Assembly (NCBI GenBank): GCA_026397715.1
Contig: JAPLUN010000246.1
Coordinates: forward strand, 1-38,431
Source of the DNA: Verrucomicrobiota bacterium
GTDB lineage: Bacteria; Verrucomicrobiota; Verrucomicrobiia; Verrucomicrobiales; Verrucomicrobiaceae
Direction: 5' to 3'
DNA length: 38,431 bases
Below the pieces are notes generated by a model that was not told the DNA's origin, did no database searches, and saw only the letters and a program-made list of their open reading frames with translations. This document shows, piece after piece, positions 1-7,397 of this stretch. Every line of letters starts with the position of its first letter. The stretch's first letter is position 1. The position numbers were made by a program, and so were the translations under genes.

Positions 1-459
1 GGCATGAAAAAACGCAGCTTTGACAACGGCCGCAAAATGTTCACCGCCGCCGCCTGCTACACCTGCCACCGCTTCGGCAACGCCGGCGGCATGACCGGCC
101 CGGATCTCACCGGCGCTGGCGGGCGTTACAGCCCGCACGACCTGCTCGACAATATCATCAACCCCAGCAAGGTCATCAACGAACAGTTCGCCCCCATCAT
201 CGTCACCAAAAACGATGGCACCGTGATGAGCGGCGTGGTCGTGAATCTCAGCGGCGACGGCGTCACCCTCAACACCGACCTCACCGATCCGAACCAGCGC
301 GTGAACGTGGATCGCAAAGAAGTGAAGAGCATCGAACTCAGCACCGTCTCCCCCATGCCGCCGATGCTTCTCGCCATGCTCAAGAAAGACGAAATCCTCG
401 ATCTCCTCGCCTACGTCCTCAGCGGCGGCGACAAGACGAATGCGATGTTTGGGAAGTGA
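1..459 (+). CDS. C-terminal part of a verrucomicrobial heme-binding (CxxCH) domain protein, 5'-truncated
   Basis: The reading frame is open from the first base, so the gene begins outside the window. The visible 152 codons form one c-type cytochrome-like domain. The heme motif CYTCH (bases 55-69) is followed by MTGPDLTGAGGRY, a DLLDNIINPSKVI segment and a C-terminal LAYVLSGGDK signature. This is the layout of the Pirellula/Verrucomicrobium-type heme-binding domain (TIGR02603-like, from memory). The same domain closes the large protein ending at 15533, where CQACH, GPDLTGAGNRY and AYILSGGDK line up with it. In that family the domain usually sits at the C-terminus of long secreted dehydrogenase-like proteins, so the missing N-terminus is probably long. 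An electron-transfer role in the envelope is inferred. The ATG at base 4 is unlikely to be the true start. Confidence 0.85.
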   Translation, partial: GMKKRSFDNGRKMFTAAACYTCHRFGNAGGMTGPDLTGAGGRYSPHDLLDNIINPSKVINEQFAPIIVTKNDGTVMSGVVVNLSGDGVTLNTDLTDPNQRVNVDRKEVKSIELSTVSPMPPMLLAMLKKDEILDLLAYVLSGGDKTNAMFGK

Positions 460-480
460 ACTAAATCGACAGTTGCTAGA

Positions 481-882
481 ATGGTGGCGTGGCAGATTTT
501 CTCTCGCGCCGCCATGCTAAATGTCTACTTCATCCCAGAGCCTGTGCTCAGATCACTGCCTGACCATATCCCAGGGCATCCACGCATTCGGATCAGAAAC
601 TGTCAGGGTCCTGTAGGTCCAGACGATCCCACACCAAGCACTTACTCCTTTGACAAAGGCAGACTCCAAATCGTTCTTCAAATCGTCGATGTGCAACCTC
701 GGCAGAGTACAAAACCCGACTGCATATGTTTCTATGTATTGCTTGAGCGGAAAAAGATGTGGTTAGGTTTTCTGCAAAGCAGATTCCGCTCGTCTGTGCA
801 AAGTTACCTTCAAGACATCGGCGCAGCCGACACCGGTCTGGATTTGTCGGATTACCTTGCAAAGCTTCCAGCGACTCTTTGA
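481..882 (+). CDS. Hypothetical protein, doubtful
   Basis: This is a 133-residue frame that I do not recognise. The ATG at 481 has no evident ribosome binding site; the ATG at 514 (MLNVYFIPEP) is an equally good start. The C-terminal half, with LLERKKMWLGFLQ and LQDIGAADTGLDLSDYL, looks protein-like, with alternating hydrophobic and charged residues. No signal peptide or membrane segment is present. Codon use is less G/C-rich at third positions than in the sulfatases, so it is either foreign or not a gene. Its last 30 bases overlap the decayed toxin remnant on the opposite strand, which suggests that this stretch joins DNA of different origin. If it is not a gene, 460-851 holds nothing else I can recognise. 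Confidence 0.35.
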   Translation: MVAWQIFSRAAMLNVYFIPEPVLRSLPDHIPGHPRIRIRNCQGPVGPDDPTPSTYSFDKGRLQIVLQIVDVQPRQSTKPDCICFYVLLERKKMWLGFLQSRFRSSVQSYLQDIGAADTGLDLSDYLAKLPATL

Positions 883-985
883 TTAAGCGCCAGCGCAGTG
901 CCCACTACTTGTCGAGCGCCGGATGCGTGGAGAGCCGCTTCAATAAATCCAAGGTGCCGGCGGGAAGGGTCTCGAAGTGCAGCAT
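852..985 (-). pseudogene. Remnant of an AbiEii/AbiGii-type nucleotidyltransferase toxin
   Basis: Read on the minus strand from an ATG at 985, the sequence gives MLHFETLPAGTLDLLKRLST followed by HPALDK and then TAG (905-907). This resembles the N-terminus of AbiEii-like toxins, which I recall beginning M-L-x-x-x-T-x-x-x-x-T-L-x-L-L-K. Moving one frame at base 908 gives VVGTALALNQRVAGS and then TAA (852-854). This matches the LVGGTALAL nucleotidyltransferase motif expected next in the family, with one Gly missing. The remnant is therefore frameshifted by a small deletion and cut off soon after the motif, with no catalytic DxD strand left. It overlaps the end of the DUF6922 gene, as expected for a translationally coupled pair. 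Confidence 0.6.
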
Positions 986-1257
986 CGGAAGTCCTCTCTT
1001 TTGAGATCCAGCATCAGGCAGAGAAAGTTCACAGTCCTCGGCTCCAGCGTTCGCAGACTGGTCACCACCTGCCTCAGCTTGTCATCGCCATAATGCCGAC
1101 GCAGCTTGTGCCATCCCTCCAAGCCTCCACGCTCCACCACGCGTGCGATGATGGCCTTTGCATGCCGGTCAAGATCGAGCGTGCTTGGGTCCGAGTCCCA
1201 AAACAAGGCTTCGGGCAAACCAAGGGGCGTTCGCGATTGGGAGGCAGAATCTGTCAC
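940..1257 (-). CDS. DUF6922-like protein, probable antitoxin partner of an AbiEii toxin
   Basis: The conserved core reads LPEALFWDSDPSTLDLDRHA, then AIIARVVERGGLEGWHKL, RHYGDDKLRQVV and a terminal W-I-Y. This is the pattern I associate with DUF6922 (LPxxLFWD...RHxxxIIxRVLxRGxxxDW). Such proteins are often encoded directly upstream of AbiEii-type toxins, and a decayed toxin remnant overlaps its 3' end here. The frame is open back to an ATG at 1401, but that would run into the sulfatase starting at 1338 on the other strand. I therefore favour the GTG at 1257, which leaves an 80-bp divergent spacer; a TTG at 1218, directly before PEALFWD, is the other option. The start is uncertain. With its partner broken, this is probably an orphan. 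Confidence 0.6.
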   Translation of the reverse strand: MTDSASQSRTPLGLPEALFWDSDPSTLDLDRHAKAIIARVVERGGLEGWHKLRRHYGDDKLRQVVTSLRTLEPRTVNFLCLMLDLKREDFRCCTSRPFPPAPWIY

Positions 1258-1337
1258 AGAACGCAGACTATCCCGAATGCGCCAAAGCTCAACTCTCCTC
1301 TGCCAGAACTCCTTCTCTGCATCGTTATCTCTCGCCC

Positions 1338-2735
1338 ATGAAACGCCTCGCCCTGCTCTTATTCGCCGTTTGCTCTTCGCTCTCGGCGGCTCCGCAACCA
1401 AACATCCTCGTCATCATCGCAGACGATCTGGGTTACGCGGACATCGGCGTTCATGGCGACAAAGCGGTGCCCACGCCGAATATTGACGCCCTCGCCGCCA
1501 GCGGCGTGCGCTGCACGAACGGCTATGTCACCGCACCGTATTGCAGCCCCTCGCGGGCAGGGTTTCTCACCGGCAAATCGCAGACGCGCTTTGGCCATGA
1601 GTTCAATCCCCATGTCGGCGATGAAGCCAAGCTCGGCCTGCCGCTGGATCAGCGCACCATCGCCAACGTACTGCACGACGCCGGCTACGCCACATCACTC
1701 ATCGGCAAATGGCATCAGGGCTTCGATACGGCGCATCATCCGCTGTCACGTGGCTTTGATGAGTTCCTGGGCTTCCTCGTCGGCGGGCACAATTTCCTGC
1801 TGCACAAGGATGCCGAACCTGAGTTCGGCTCCGCTCATTCGCACAACATGATCTATCGCGGCCGCGAGCTGCAGCACCTCGATGGCTACACGACGGATCT
1901 CTTCACCGATGAAGCCCTCGGCTTCATGAACCGCCACACGGCCAAGCCCTGGTTCCTCTACCTCGCCTACAACGCCGTTCACACACCGCTGGAGATCGCC
2001 GACAAACTCAAGAACCGCATTCCTGCGGAGGTCACCGATCCAAATCGCCGCGGTTACCTCTCGCTGCTGCTGGGGCTTGACGACGACATCGGTCGCATCA
2101 CCGCCGAACTCAAAGCCAAGCACCCGAACACCCTCGTATTCTTCTTCAGCGACAATGGCGGCTCCGGAAGGAAACCCTTCTTCGCCTACAACACCGGCGT
2201 CAATACCCCGCTGCGTGGCGACAAAGGCCAGACGCTGGAAGGCGGCATCCGCGTGCCGTTCTTTGTGAGCTGGCCCGGCAAGCTGCCCGCTGGCAAAACC
2301 TACGATCAACCCGTGAGCGCCATGGACATCCTGCCCACGGCCTGCGCTGTCACCGGAGCCCCGCAGCCCAACGGCGTTGAAGGCGTGAATCTCCTGCCGC
2401 ATCTCAAGGGTGAAGTCACCGCCGCACCGCACGACACCCTCGCCTGGCGTTTCGGCCCCCAGAAAGCCATCCGCCAGGGGAACTGGAAACTCGTCGACGT
2501 CCGCGACATGGAGGCCAAAACCCAGTCCGGCTGGCAGCTCTACGATCTGAGCACCGACATCGGCGAGGAGCACGACCTCGCCGCAACCAAGCCCGAACTC
2601 GTCACCCAACTCTCCAAAGCCTGGGACGACTGGAACGTCAAAAACATCGCCCCGCAGTGGCATGGTTCCATCAACGAAGATCCCACCGCACCGCAGAAAC
2701 CAGCACCAAAGGCCGGCAAAGCGAAAAAGAAGTGA
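1338..2735 (+). CDS. Secreted type I sulfatase 1
   Basis: This 465-residue arylsulfatase-type hydrolase should cleave sulfate esters from a carbohydrate outside the cytoplasm. A signal peptide (residues 1-18, MKRLALLLFA..SSLSAA) is followed by the metal-binding strand PNILVIIADDLGYADIG. The formylglycine motif CSPSR is at 69-73, with Cys69 the residue oxidised by a maturase. GKWHQG, FFSDNGG and DKGQTLEGGIRVPFF supply the remaining metal and sulfate ligands. The ATG at 1338 was chosen because it opens the signal peptide; in-frame codons back to 1158 would add 60 residues of no character. The protein ends in a Lys/Ala-rich tail (PKAGKAKKK). It stands apart from the main arrays and is followed 123 bp later by a P450. 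Substrate unknown. Confidence 0.95.
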   Translation: MKRLALLLFAVCSSLSAAPQPNILVIIADDLGYADIGVHGDKAVPTPNIDALAASGVRCTNGYVTAPYCSPSRAGFLTGKSQTRFGHEFNPHVGDEAKLGLPLDQRTIANVLHDAGYATSLIGKWHQGFDTAHHPLSRGFDEFLGFLVGGHNFLLHKDAEPEFGSAHSHNMIYRGRELQHLDGYTTDLFTDEALGFMNRHTAKPWFLYLAYNAVHTPLEIADKLKNRIPAEVTDPNRRGYLSLLLGLDDDIGRITAELKAKHPNTLVFFFSDNGGSGRKPFFAYNTGVNTPLRGDKGQTLEGGIRVPFFVSWPGKLPAGKTYDQPVSAMDILPTACAVTGAPQPNGVEGVNLLPHLKGEVTAAPHDTLAWRFGPQKAIRQGNWKLVDVRDMEAKTQSGWQLYDLSTDIGEEHDLAATKPELVTQLSKAWDDWNVKNIAPQWHGSINEDPTAPQKPAPKAGKAKKK

Positions 2736-2819
2736 GCAAACGGCCTTTGCACACGCCGCAGGCATCATCCGACAAAGAGCAAAGGTTGCACTGAAAGCAG
2801 CCCTCATTCAGCGTTGATG

Positions 2820-2849
2820 ATTCGTCATCCCGCATTCGTCATTCGTCAC
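2820..2849. repeat. Short ATTCGTCAT repeat between sulfatase 1 and P450
   Basis: ATTCGTCAT occurs at 2820-2828 and 2834-2842, and an overlapping variant ATTCGTCAC occurs at 2841-2849. The array lies in the 123-bp gap after sulfatase 1. Its translation (IRHPAFVIRHS) would become a false N-terminus if the P450 were started at 2814. It looks like an intergenic repeat rather than coding sequence. No function is evident. Confidence 0.6.
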
Positions 2850-2858
2850 TCCCCTCCC

Positions 2859-4004
2859 ATGCCCGCTTTCTCCGACCCCTTCCGCGAAGTCCGCAGCACC
2901 ACTGGCGTGCTGAAGTGCCCCTTTCATGGCGAAGACATCACCATGATCCTGCGCCACGAAGATGTGCGCAAAGCCGCCAAAGACTGGCAGACCTTCAGCT
3001 CGGACGCGCCCTTCCGTGTGCCCATCCCATCGGAGGAGGCGGTGCGCACCATGCGTCAGTTGCCCATCGAGACCAATCCACCCGAGCACACCGACTACCG
3101 CGCCATCGTGGAGCCGTTTTTCCAGCGCTCCAAAGACCCTGCTATCATCGCACAGGTCGAAGCACTCATGGAGAGCATGCTCACGCAGGCGCTGAGCCGC
3201 GACTCGATTGAGATCGTCAACGAGTTCGCACTGCCCATCCAGTCACGCGCCCTGACCCACCTGCTCAACGTGCCCGCGTCCGAAGGCGAAACCTGGATCG
3301 GCTGGGGCATCCACGTCTTCAAAGTCACCGGCGGCGAGTTTAAAACCGGCAACGTACTGGAGGATTACCTCCACGCGCAGTTCGACCGCGCCGAGGCGAA
3401 TCCCGGCGCGGATTTCTTCAGCGCTCTCACGCAGGCAGAGTATCGCGGCCGCAAGCTCACACGCGAGGAGATGATGGGCTTCGCCAATCTCGCCTTCGCC
3501 GGCGGCCGTGACACCATCATCCATACAATCTCCTGCGCCCTGGGTTATCTCGCCGAACATCCTGAAGCCCTCGAATTTCTGCGCGCAGACCCCAAGCGCA
3601 TCACCCTCGCCAGCGAGGAGTTCTTCCGCGTCTTCATGCCGCTCACTCACATCGGCCGCGTCTGTCCGGCAGACACGGATGTCAATGGCACCACCGTCAA
3701 AGCCGGCGACCGCATCTCCCTCGCCTGGGCCTCCGCCAATTTCGACGCCAACGCCTTCCCGCAGCCCGAGGAAGTCCGCCTCGACCGCAAACCCAACCCG
3801 CATCTCTCCTTCGGCTTCGGCACCCATCTCTGCCTCGGCGCACCACATGCACGTCTCATCCTGCGCACGTTGCTGCGTCTGTGCTGCGAACGCATGAAGA
3901 GCATCACCATTCTGAAAGCCGAAGAACGCGTCGAGCATGAAGCCAAGTTCGACCGCACCCTCGGCTACGATTCGCTGACGGTGAAGTTGGAGGCGCTTGC
4001 ATGA
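2859..4004 (+). CDS. Cytochrome P450
   Basis: This 381-residue soluble bacterial P450 has no signal peptide or membrane anchor, so it acts in the cytoplasm. The I-helix oxygen-binding motif is AGGRDT (214-219), the ExxR motif is E254-FF-R257, and the heme-thiolate loop FGFGTHLCLGAPHAR carries Cys325. An early NPPEHTDYR matches the C-helix region of bacterial class I P450s, and the length is normal for them. The start at 2859 (MPAFSDPF) avoids repeat DNA; an ATG at 2814 would add 15 repeat-derived residues. No ferredoxin or ferredoxin reductase is nearby, so electrons must come from elsewhere. Marine bacterial P450s that demethylate 6-O-methyl-galactose occur in algal-polysaccharide loci, so a similar role beside sulfatases is possible but only inferred. 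Confidence 0.95.
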   Translation: MPAFSDPFREVRSTTGVLKCPFHGEDITMILRHEDVRKAAKDWQTFSSDAPFRVPIPSEEAVRTMRQLPIETNPPEHTDYRAIVEPFFQRSKDPAIIAQVEALMESMLTQALSRDSIEIVNEFALPIQSRALTHLLNVPASEGETWIGWGIHVFKVTGGEFKTGNVLEDYLHAQFDRAEANPGADFFSALTQAEYRGRKLTREEMMGFANLAFAGGRDTIIHTISCALGYLAEHPEALEFLRADPKRITLASEEFFRVFMPLTHIGRVCPADTDVNGTTVKAGDRISLAWASANFDANAFPQPEEVRLDRKPNPHLSFGFGTHLCLGAPHARLILRTLLRLCCERMKSITILKAEERVEHEAKFDRTLGYDSLTVKLEALA

Positions 4005-4159
4005 ACGTAGGATGGGTGTGGCGAAAGCCCGCCCGTCTGTCAGCGTGCTGCAAACACATCAGCGTACGAGCGCCCTCGAAGTCGGGTGGTTTGGCGAAGA
4101 TGTCTCCAAGTGTTGAACACACGCAACGCGCCAAACACACCCAACCTACAAAACAAACC
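4005..4159. other. Intergenic stretch without a recognised feature
   Basis: These 155 bp lie between the converging P450 and Whirly-like genes. I see no gene, clear terminator hairpin or repeat in them. Together with the P450-like remnant at 4672-4732 they flank the Whirly-like gene. Confidence 0.5.
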
Positions 4160-4633
4160 TCACCACCCAATCAACCTCGTGATCGCCGCCCGCAGCGCAG
4201 TCTCAAGAATCACCGCCTCCGCATGCGTGACGGGAACCGTCACCTTCTTCACGCTTTTCGACGCCGCGTCCTGACGCGACATGCTCATCAAGTACGGCGC
4301 CTTCTGCGGATCATCGCGAAAGGTCAGTTCAAAGGCGCTGTTGGCCTTCTCAGACTGGTGAAAGAGCTTCGCCTGCTCCTGGCGGCCCTGCAGCGTCGCC
4401 AGCACCGCGCCAAGGTCTGAAAGCCCCCATTTCATGGTGATCTTCTGCTCCCAGTCGAACTGCTTCTCCCCGCTCTGCGAAGCCGCATCCACAAACACGG
4501 CACCTTTGCTGCGGTTGAACTCGAAACGGATCACCCCGCCAGTGCCACGACCGTTGGGTTTGTAGATGGCGTATTCAGCGGACTGCTTGGTGGCGGCGGC
4601 AGTCGAGGAACCGGCGGTCGATTTCGAGGTCAT
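4160..4633 (-). CDS. Whirly-like single-stranded nucleic acid-binding protein
   Basis: This 157-residue protein resembles the plant Whirly family, which binds ssDNA in plastids, mitochondria and nuclei. The landmarks occur in order: YAIYK near the N-terminus, a KGAVFVDAA strand, FDWEQK (plant YDWxxK), LSDLGAVL (plant LSVTEIG), KLFHQ (plant CEFFHD), VTVPVTHAEAVIL (plant YIPITKAEFAVL), and C-terminal LIGW. I aligned these from memory, so the call rests on motif order and not on a search. The N-terminal 18 residues (MTSKSTAGSSTAAATKQS) look disordered. I chose the ATG at 4633; the one at 4690 would translate a degenerate P450 3' end. Trypanosome MRP1/MRP2 proteins share the fold. The role is probably binding ssDNA or RNA, with target unknown. 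Confidence 0.65.
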   Translation of the reverse strand: MTSKSTAGSSTAAATKQSAEYAIYKPNGRGTGGVIRFEFNRSKGAVFVDAASQSGEKQFDWEQKITMKWGLSDLGAVLATLQGRQEQAKLFHQSEKANSAFELTFRDDPQKAPYLMSMSRQDAASKSVKKVTVPVTHAEAVILETALRAAITRLIGW

Positions 4634-4671
4634 GGCAGCGAAGGGATAAAATACGACCCGGTGAATGGCAA

Positions 4672-4732
4672 GCCAAGTTCGATCGCACACGCGACTACGA
4701 CTGCGTTGGCAGTGAAGTTGACGCCCATGTAA
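4672..4732 (+). pseudogene. Degenerate duplicate of the P450 3' end
   Basis: Bases 4672-4732 resemble the last ~60 bases of the P450 gene (3942-4004). Both start GCCAAGTTCGA(C/T)CGCAC, share CTACGA and GTGAAGTT at matching spacing, and end near a stop codon (TGA versus TAA). In the frame that follows the P450 the copy begins AKFDRT, as the P450 does, and then diverges through small indels. No further P450 sequence was recognised upstream of it, because the Whirly-like gene intervenes. It therefore looks like a duplication remnant and not a gene. Confidence 0.65.
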
Positions 4733-4767
4733 GTGAAATGTCTGACCAGCGCCTTCTCTTACTGCCC

Positions 4768-5820
4768 TCAGCTTCTTCTTGCTCCAGTTAAATCATACAA
4801 ATCTCGTGGCTGGCTTCGCCTGCCTTTGACGACATCCGTGATGATTCGCCGCAGGGCTTGGTTGACGGGATCTCCTTCATTTTGTTTCAAGGCAGCATCG
4901 ATGGTTGCTTCCGCCTCCTTGTGCCTTCCGTCGATCAGATGGGCGAGGGCAAGGTTGCCAAGTAGTTCTGTATTCTGGGGTTCCAAGCCAATCGCATGCT
5001 CTGAAATACGTACGGCCTCACTCCCACGACCCAGTTCCAGACAAATACCACAGAGCTCTCTTGGAATCACGGATTCCTGTTTTTCGAGTTCAAATGCTTT
5101 GCTGAGCGACACATAGGCCAGCTCCGACTTTCCGAGTGCATGCCAGGCTTTGCCAAGCATCCAGTGCGCACGCCAGCTGTCGGGAGAGCGCTCCACGACG
5201 GTTTCCAGCATTTCGATGGCTCGTTGAAGCTCAATCGCAGTTTCAGCAGGGGCAGGTGATGAACCCGGATTTCTTAAATTTGCCGTAACAATTGCACCCG
5301 CTTGTTGAAATAGCATTTCCAGAGGCACCTGCGTCCTGCCGACATAAACTTCTTGCTCCTCCACGTTGTCCCAGAACACCTGTACGTTGCCGTCATTGCG
5401 TAGATATTTGAGACGTTTGGCCGCTTCTTCGGTTGTGGCATAGTTCAATCGCTGGCCTTCTGGATCCCAGCCCGGTGGCCCGATTATGGTACGCACCTCC
5501 TCGCCTTCAATCCAAGCGATGGTTCCTTGTTTGTATCTGCCCATCTGAAGCCAGGCACAATCGGGTCGAACTTCCTGACGAAAGGCATCGCAGATGACCG
5601 CATCGTTCCCTCCCCTGATATCCAGTCCCAACGATTCCAGTTCATCGAAGTACACTTTGGCATCGCTTTCGACCATAAAGCTGACACACGAAAGTGAGTC
5701 ATCTGCACAGAAAGTATTGTTGGGCACATTCATCTGAAACGCCTCCGCCCCTCCAGGATACCGGTGTTGAATTGCATCATTCCTAACCACGACAGTGATT
5801 GCTTCGATAGCTATGGCCAT
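4768..5820 (-). CDS. TPR-repeat protein with an unnamed N-terminal domain
   Basis: The protein has 350 residues and no signal peptide. Residues 1 to about 170 form a domain that I cannot name, opening MAIAIEAITVVVRNDAI and containing FCADDSLSCVSFM and CAWLQMGRYK. The second half, from about residue 195, carries TPR-like helical repeats, for example HWMLGKAWHALGKSELAYVS, ICLELGRGSEAVRISEHAI and LALAHLIDGRHKEAEATI. These indicate a protein-protein interaction scaffold. It is divergent from sulfatase 2, with a 115-bp spacer that contains the sulfatase promoter-like module. Its final bases lie just beyond the P450-like remnant. GC content and codon use are a little lower than in the sulfatases, consistent with a separate origin. 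Confidence 0.85.
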   Translation of the reverse strand: MAIAIEAITVVVRNDAIQHRYPGGAEAFQMNVPNNTFCADDSLSCVSFMVESDAKVYFDELESLGLDIRGGNDAVICDAFRQEVRPDCAWLQMGRYKQGTIAWIEGEEVRTIIGPPGWDPEGQRLNYATTEEAAKRLKYLRNDGNVQVFWDNVEEQEVYVGRTQVPLEMLFQQAGAIVTANLRNPGSSPAPAETAIELQRAIEMLETVVERSPDSWRAHWMLGKAWHALGKSELAYVSLSKAFELEKQESVIPRELCGICLELGRGSEAVRISEHAIGLEPQNTELLGNLALAHLIDGRHKEAEATIDAALKQNEGDPVNQALRRIITDVVKGRRSQPRDLYDLTGARRS

Positions 5821-5858
5821 GATTCAATCTGTACTGCAGTCGGGAGGAGTCCAGCCTG

Positions 5859-5888
5859 ACTGTGTCTGCTGAATCCGACACAGTTTTT
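5859..5888 (+). promoter_or_regulatory. Inverted repeat followed by a T tract upstream of sulfatase 2
   Basis: ACTGTGTC (5859-5866) and GACACAGT (5877-5884) form a perfect 8-bp stem with a 10-base loop, followed by further T residues to 5888. It resembles an intrinsic terminator on the plus strand, but no plus-strand gene precedes it. The sequence GAATCCGACACA (5871-5882) recurs at 11727-11738, at the same spacing before the promoter-like module there, without the matching left arm. An operator or upstream promoter element is therefore at least as likely as a terminator. Confidence 0.45.
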
Positions 5889-5919
5889 GCTGAGATGTAC
5901 TGACAGAGCCGGTCGTTAC
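5886..5919 (+). promoter_or_regulatory. Promoter-like module of sulfatase 2 (copy a)
   Basis: TTTGCTGAGATGT, 14 bases, then TCGTTAC, ending 16 bp before the ATG at 5936. The same boxes at nearly identical spacing precede the genes at 8875 and 17311. GAGATG and CGTTAC are 16 bp apart here, which suits the -35 and -10 elements of an ECF-type sigma factor. Confidence 0.6.
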
Positions 5920-5935
5920 ACGCGCACCACCCACC

Positions 5936-7363
5936 ATGCATCGCGTTCCGGCCATTCTCGTTTTGTCATTCTTCAGCGTGCTCTCGTCATTCGCGGCGGA
6001 GCAGCGCCCCAACATCCTTTTCATTCTCACCGAGGACCAAGGCGCACACATGAGCGCTCTGGGCACGACGGATGTGAAAACACCCCACATGGATGCGCTG
6101 GCGGCCAGCGGGGCCTTGTTTCGCCGCGCCTATGTGGGTTATCCAGTTTGCTCAGCATCAAAGGCCTGCATCATGACCGGTCTGCACTCGCACACGAACG
6201 GCCTGGTCAACAACACCAACAACTACCTCAAGCCCGCCGCCAAACTCACAGAGGCGGAGAAAAAAGCTCCGCCCTACCTGCACACGCGCATCCGCTCACA
6301 GGGCGCAACAATGGTCGAAGTGCTCGCCGCGCAGGGCTATCACACGGCGGTGTGCGGAAAGCTCCACGTCTCTCCAAACGAACGCTTTCCCTACCATGAC
6401 TTCATCCCGAAGCCGGGTTCCAAGCAGGCCCTCCCCGGAGTCATCTCCCGGGCGGCGGGAAAGCCATGGTTTCTGCTGCACAACAGCACGACCTACACGC
6501 ACCGCCCGTTTGTGAACAGCGAGAAGCAGCCCATCACCATCGACCCCACAAAGGTGAAACTGCCTGCGCATCTGCCGGACACACCCGTCGCACGCCGTGA
6601 CTGGGCCGAGTATCTCGACGGCGTGCAGCACAATGACCAAGTCATCGGCGAGGTCATGGCCGCTTTGCGGGAGTCCGGCCAGGAGGCGAACACCCTCGTC
6701 ATCTTCATGGGGGATCACGGCCCTGCCTACCAGCATGGCAAGATGACACCGTTTCACCTGGGCCTGCACATTCCACTCGTCATTCGCCTTCCTGGAGGCA
6801 AACCGCTCGTCAGCGAAGCCTTGGTCAGTGAGCTCGACCTTTTGCCCACTTTGCTGGATCTGCTCGGGATTCAGTATGATTCACCTCTCCACGGCATCAG
6901 CCTCAAACCTCTGCTGGAAGCCAAGCCAGACGCCAAAGGCCACGACTTCATCTTCAGTGAAGTCTCCGGCCGCTCCTTGAACCAGCAGCGTGGCATGGAA
7001 GAGCGCAGTGTGCTCGACGCCACGCATCAGCTCATCGTTCGCAGCCATCTCAATGAGCCCAAGGTCATCAATGCCGACCTGCGTGACATGAAGCCATGGA
7101 TCAATCGCATCTACGGCGAGACCGTGCGCGTCAAAGCCCAGTTCCCCGAGGCCTTTCGCATCCTGCAGGAAATGGACCCGCACGCTCTGGGTGGAAAACC
7201 ACCGGTGATCGAGCTCTACGATCTCCAAAGTGATCCCGACGAACTCCACAACCTGGCCGCTGACCCAGCGCAGCGCCCGCACCTCGAACGTCTCTATGCC
7301 GCCCTGAAACAATGGCACGCAGACACCCAGGACAACACGATGATACTTCCGCCGCTGCCTTGA
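5936..7363 (+). CDS. Secreted sulfatase 2, sulfamidase-like, atypical CSASK active site
   Basis: The protein has 475 residues with a signal peptide (about 1-21, MHRVPAILVLSFFSVLSSFA). The metal strand reads PNILFILTEDQG, Glu-Asp in place of the more usual Asp-Asp. The formylglycine position is CSASK (72-76), where most sulfatases have C-x-P/A-x-R; both Pro and Arg are replaced. GKLHVSPNERFPYHDF and MGDHGPAYQHGK resemble heparan N-sulfatase (sulfamidase)-type enzymes. The C-terminal half ends with the usual [15 protein letters not shown]. Because Cys72 is kept it may still be matured, but the Arg normally helps position the formylglycine, so activity is uncertain. It heads the array, follows promoter-like module a, and is 34 bp upstream of sulfatase 3. 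Confidence 0.92.
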   Translation: MHRVPAILVLSFFSVLSSFAAEQRPNILFILTEDQGAHMSALGTTDVKTPHMDALAASGALFRRAYVGYPVCSASKACIMTGLHSHTNGLVNNTNNYLKPAAKLTEAEKKAPPYLHTRIRSQGATMVEVLAAQGYHTAVCGKLHVSPNERFPYHDFIPKPGSKQALPGVISRAAGKPWFLLHNSTTYTHRPFVNSEKQPITIDPTKVKLPAHLPDTPVARRDWAEYLDGVQHNDQVIGEVMAALRESGQEANTLVIFMGDHGPAYQHGKMTPFHLGLHIPLVIRLPGGKPLVSEALVSELDLLPTLLDLLGIQYDSPLHGISLKPLLEAKPDAKGHDFIFSEVSGRSLNQQRGMEERSVLDATHQLIVRSHLNEPKVINADLRDMKPWINRIYGETVRVKAQFPEAFRILQEMDPHALGGKPPVIELYDLQSDPDELHNLAADPAQRPHLERLYAALKQWHADTQDNTMILPPLP

Positions 7364-7397
7364 AGATCATTTTTGTTTTTTCTCATCTTTCCATATT

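Noticed and set aside
1158..1337. 60-residue N-terminal extension of sulfatase 1
   Set aside because: It precedes a clean signal peptide and runs antisense through the DUF6922 coding region.
2814..2858. N-terminal extension of the P450 from the ATG at 2814
   Set aside because: The 15 extra residues are translated from the ATTCGTCAT repeat; MPAFSD at 2859 is a natural P450 start.
5859..5888. Intrinsic terminator in the TPR/sulfatase 2 spacer
   Set aside because: The hairpin and T tract fit on the plus strand, but no plus-strand gene ends upstream; it is listed as regulatory instead.
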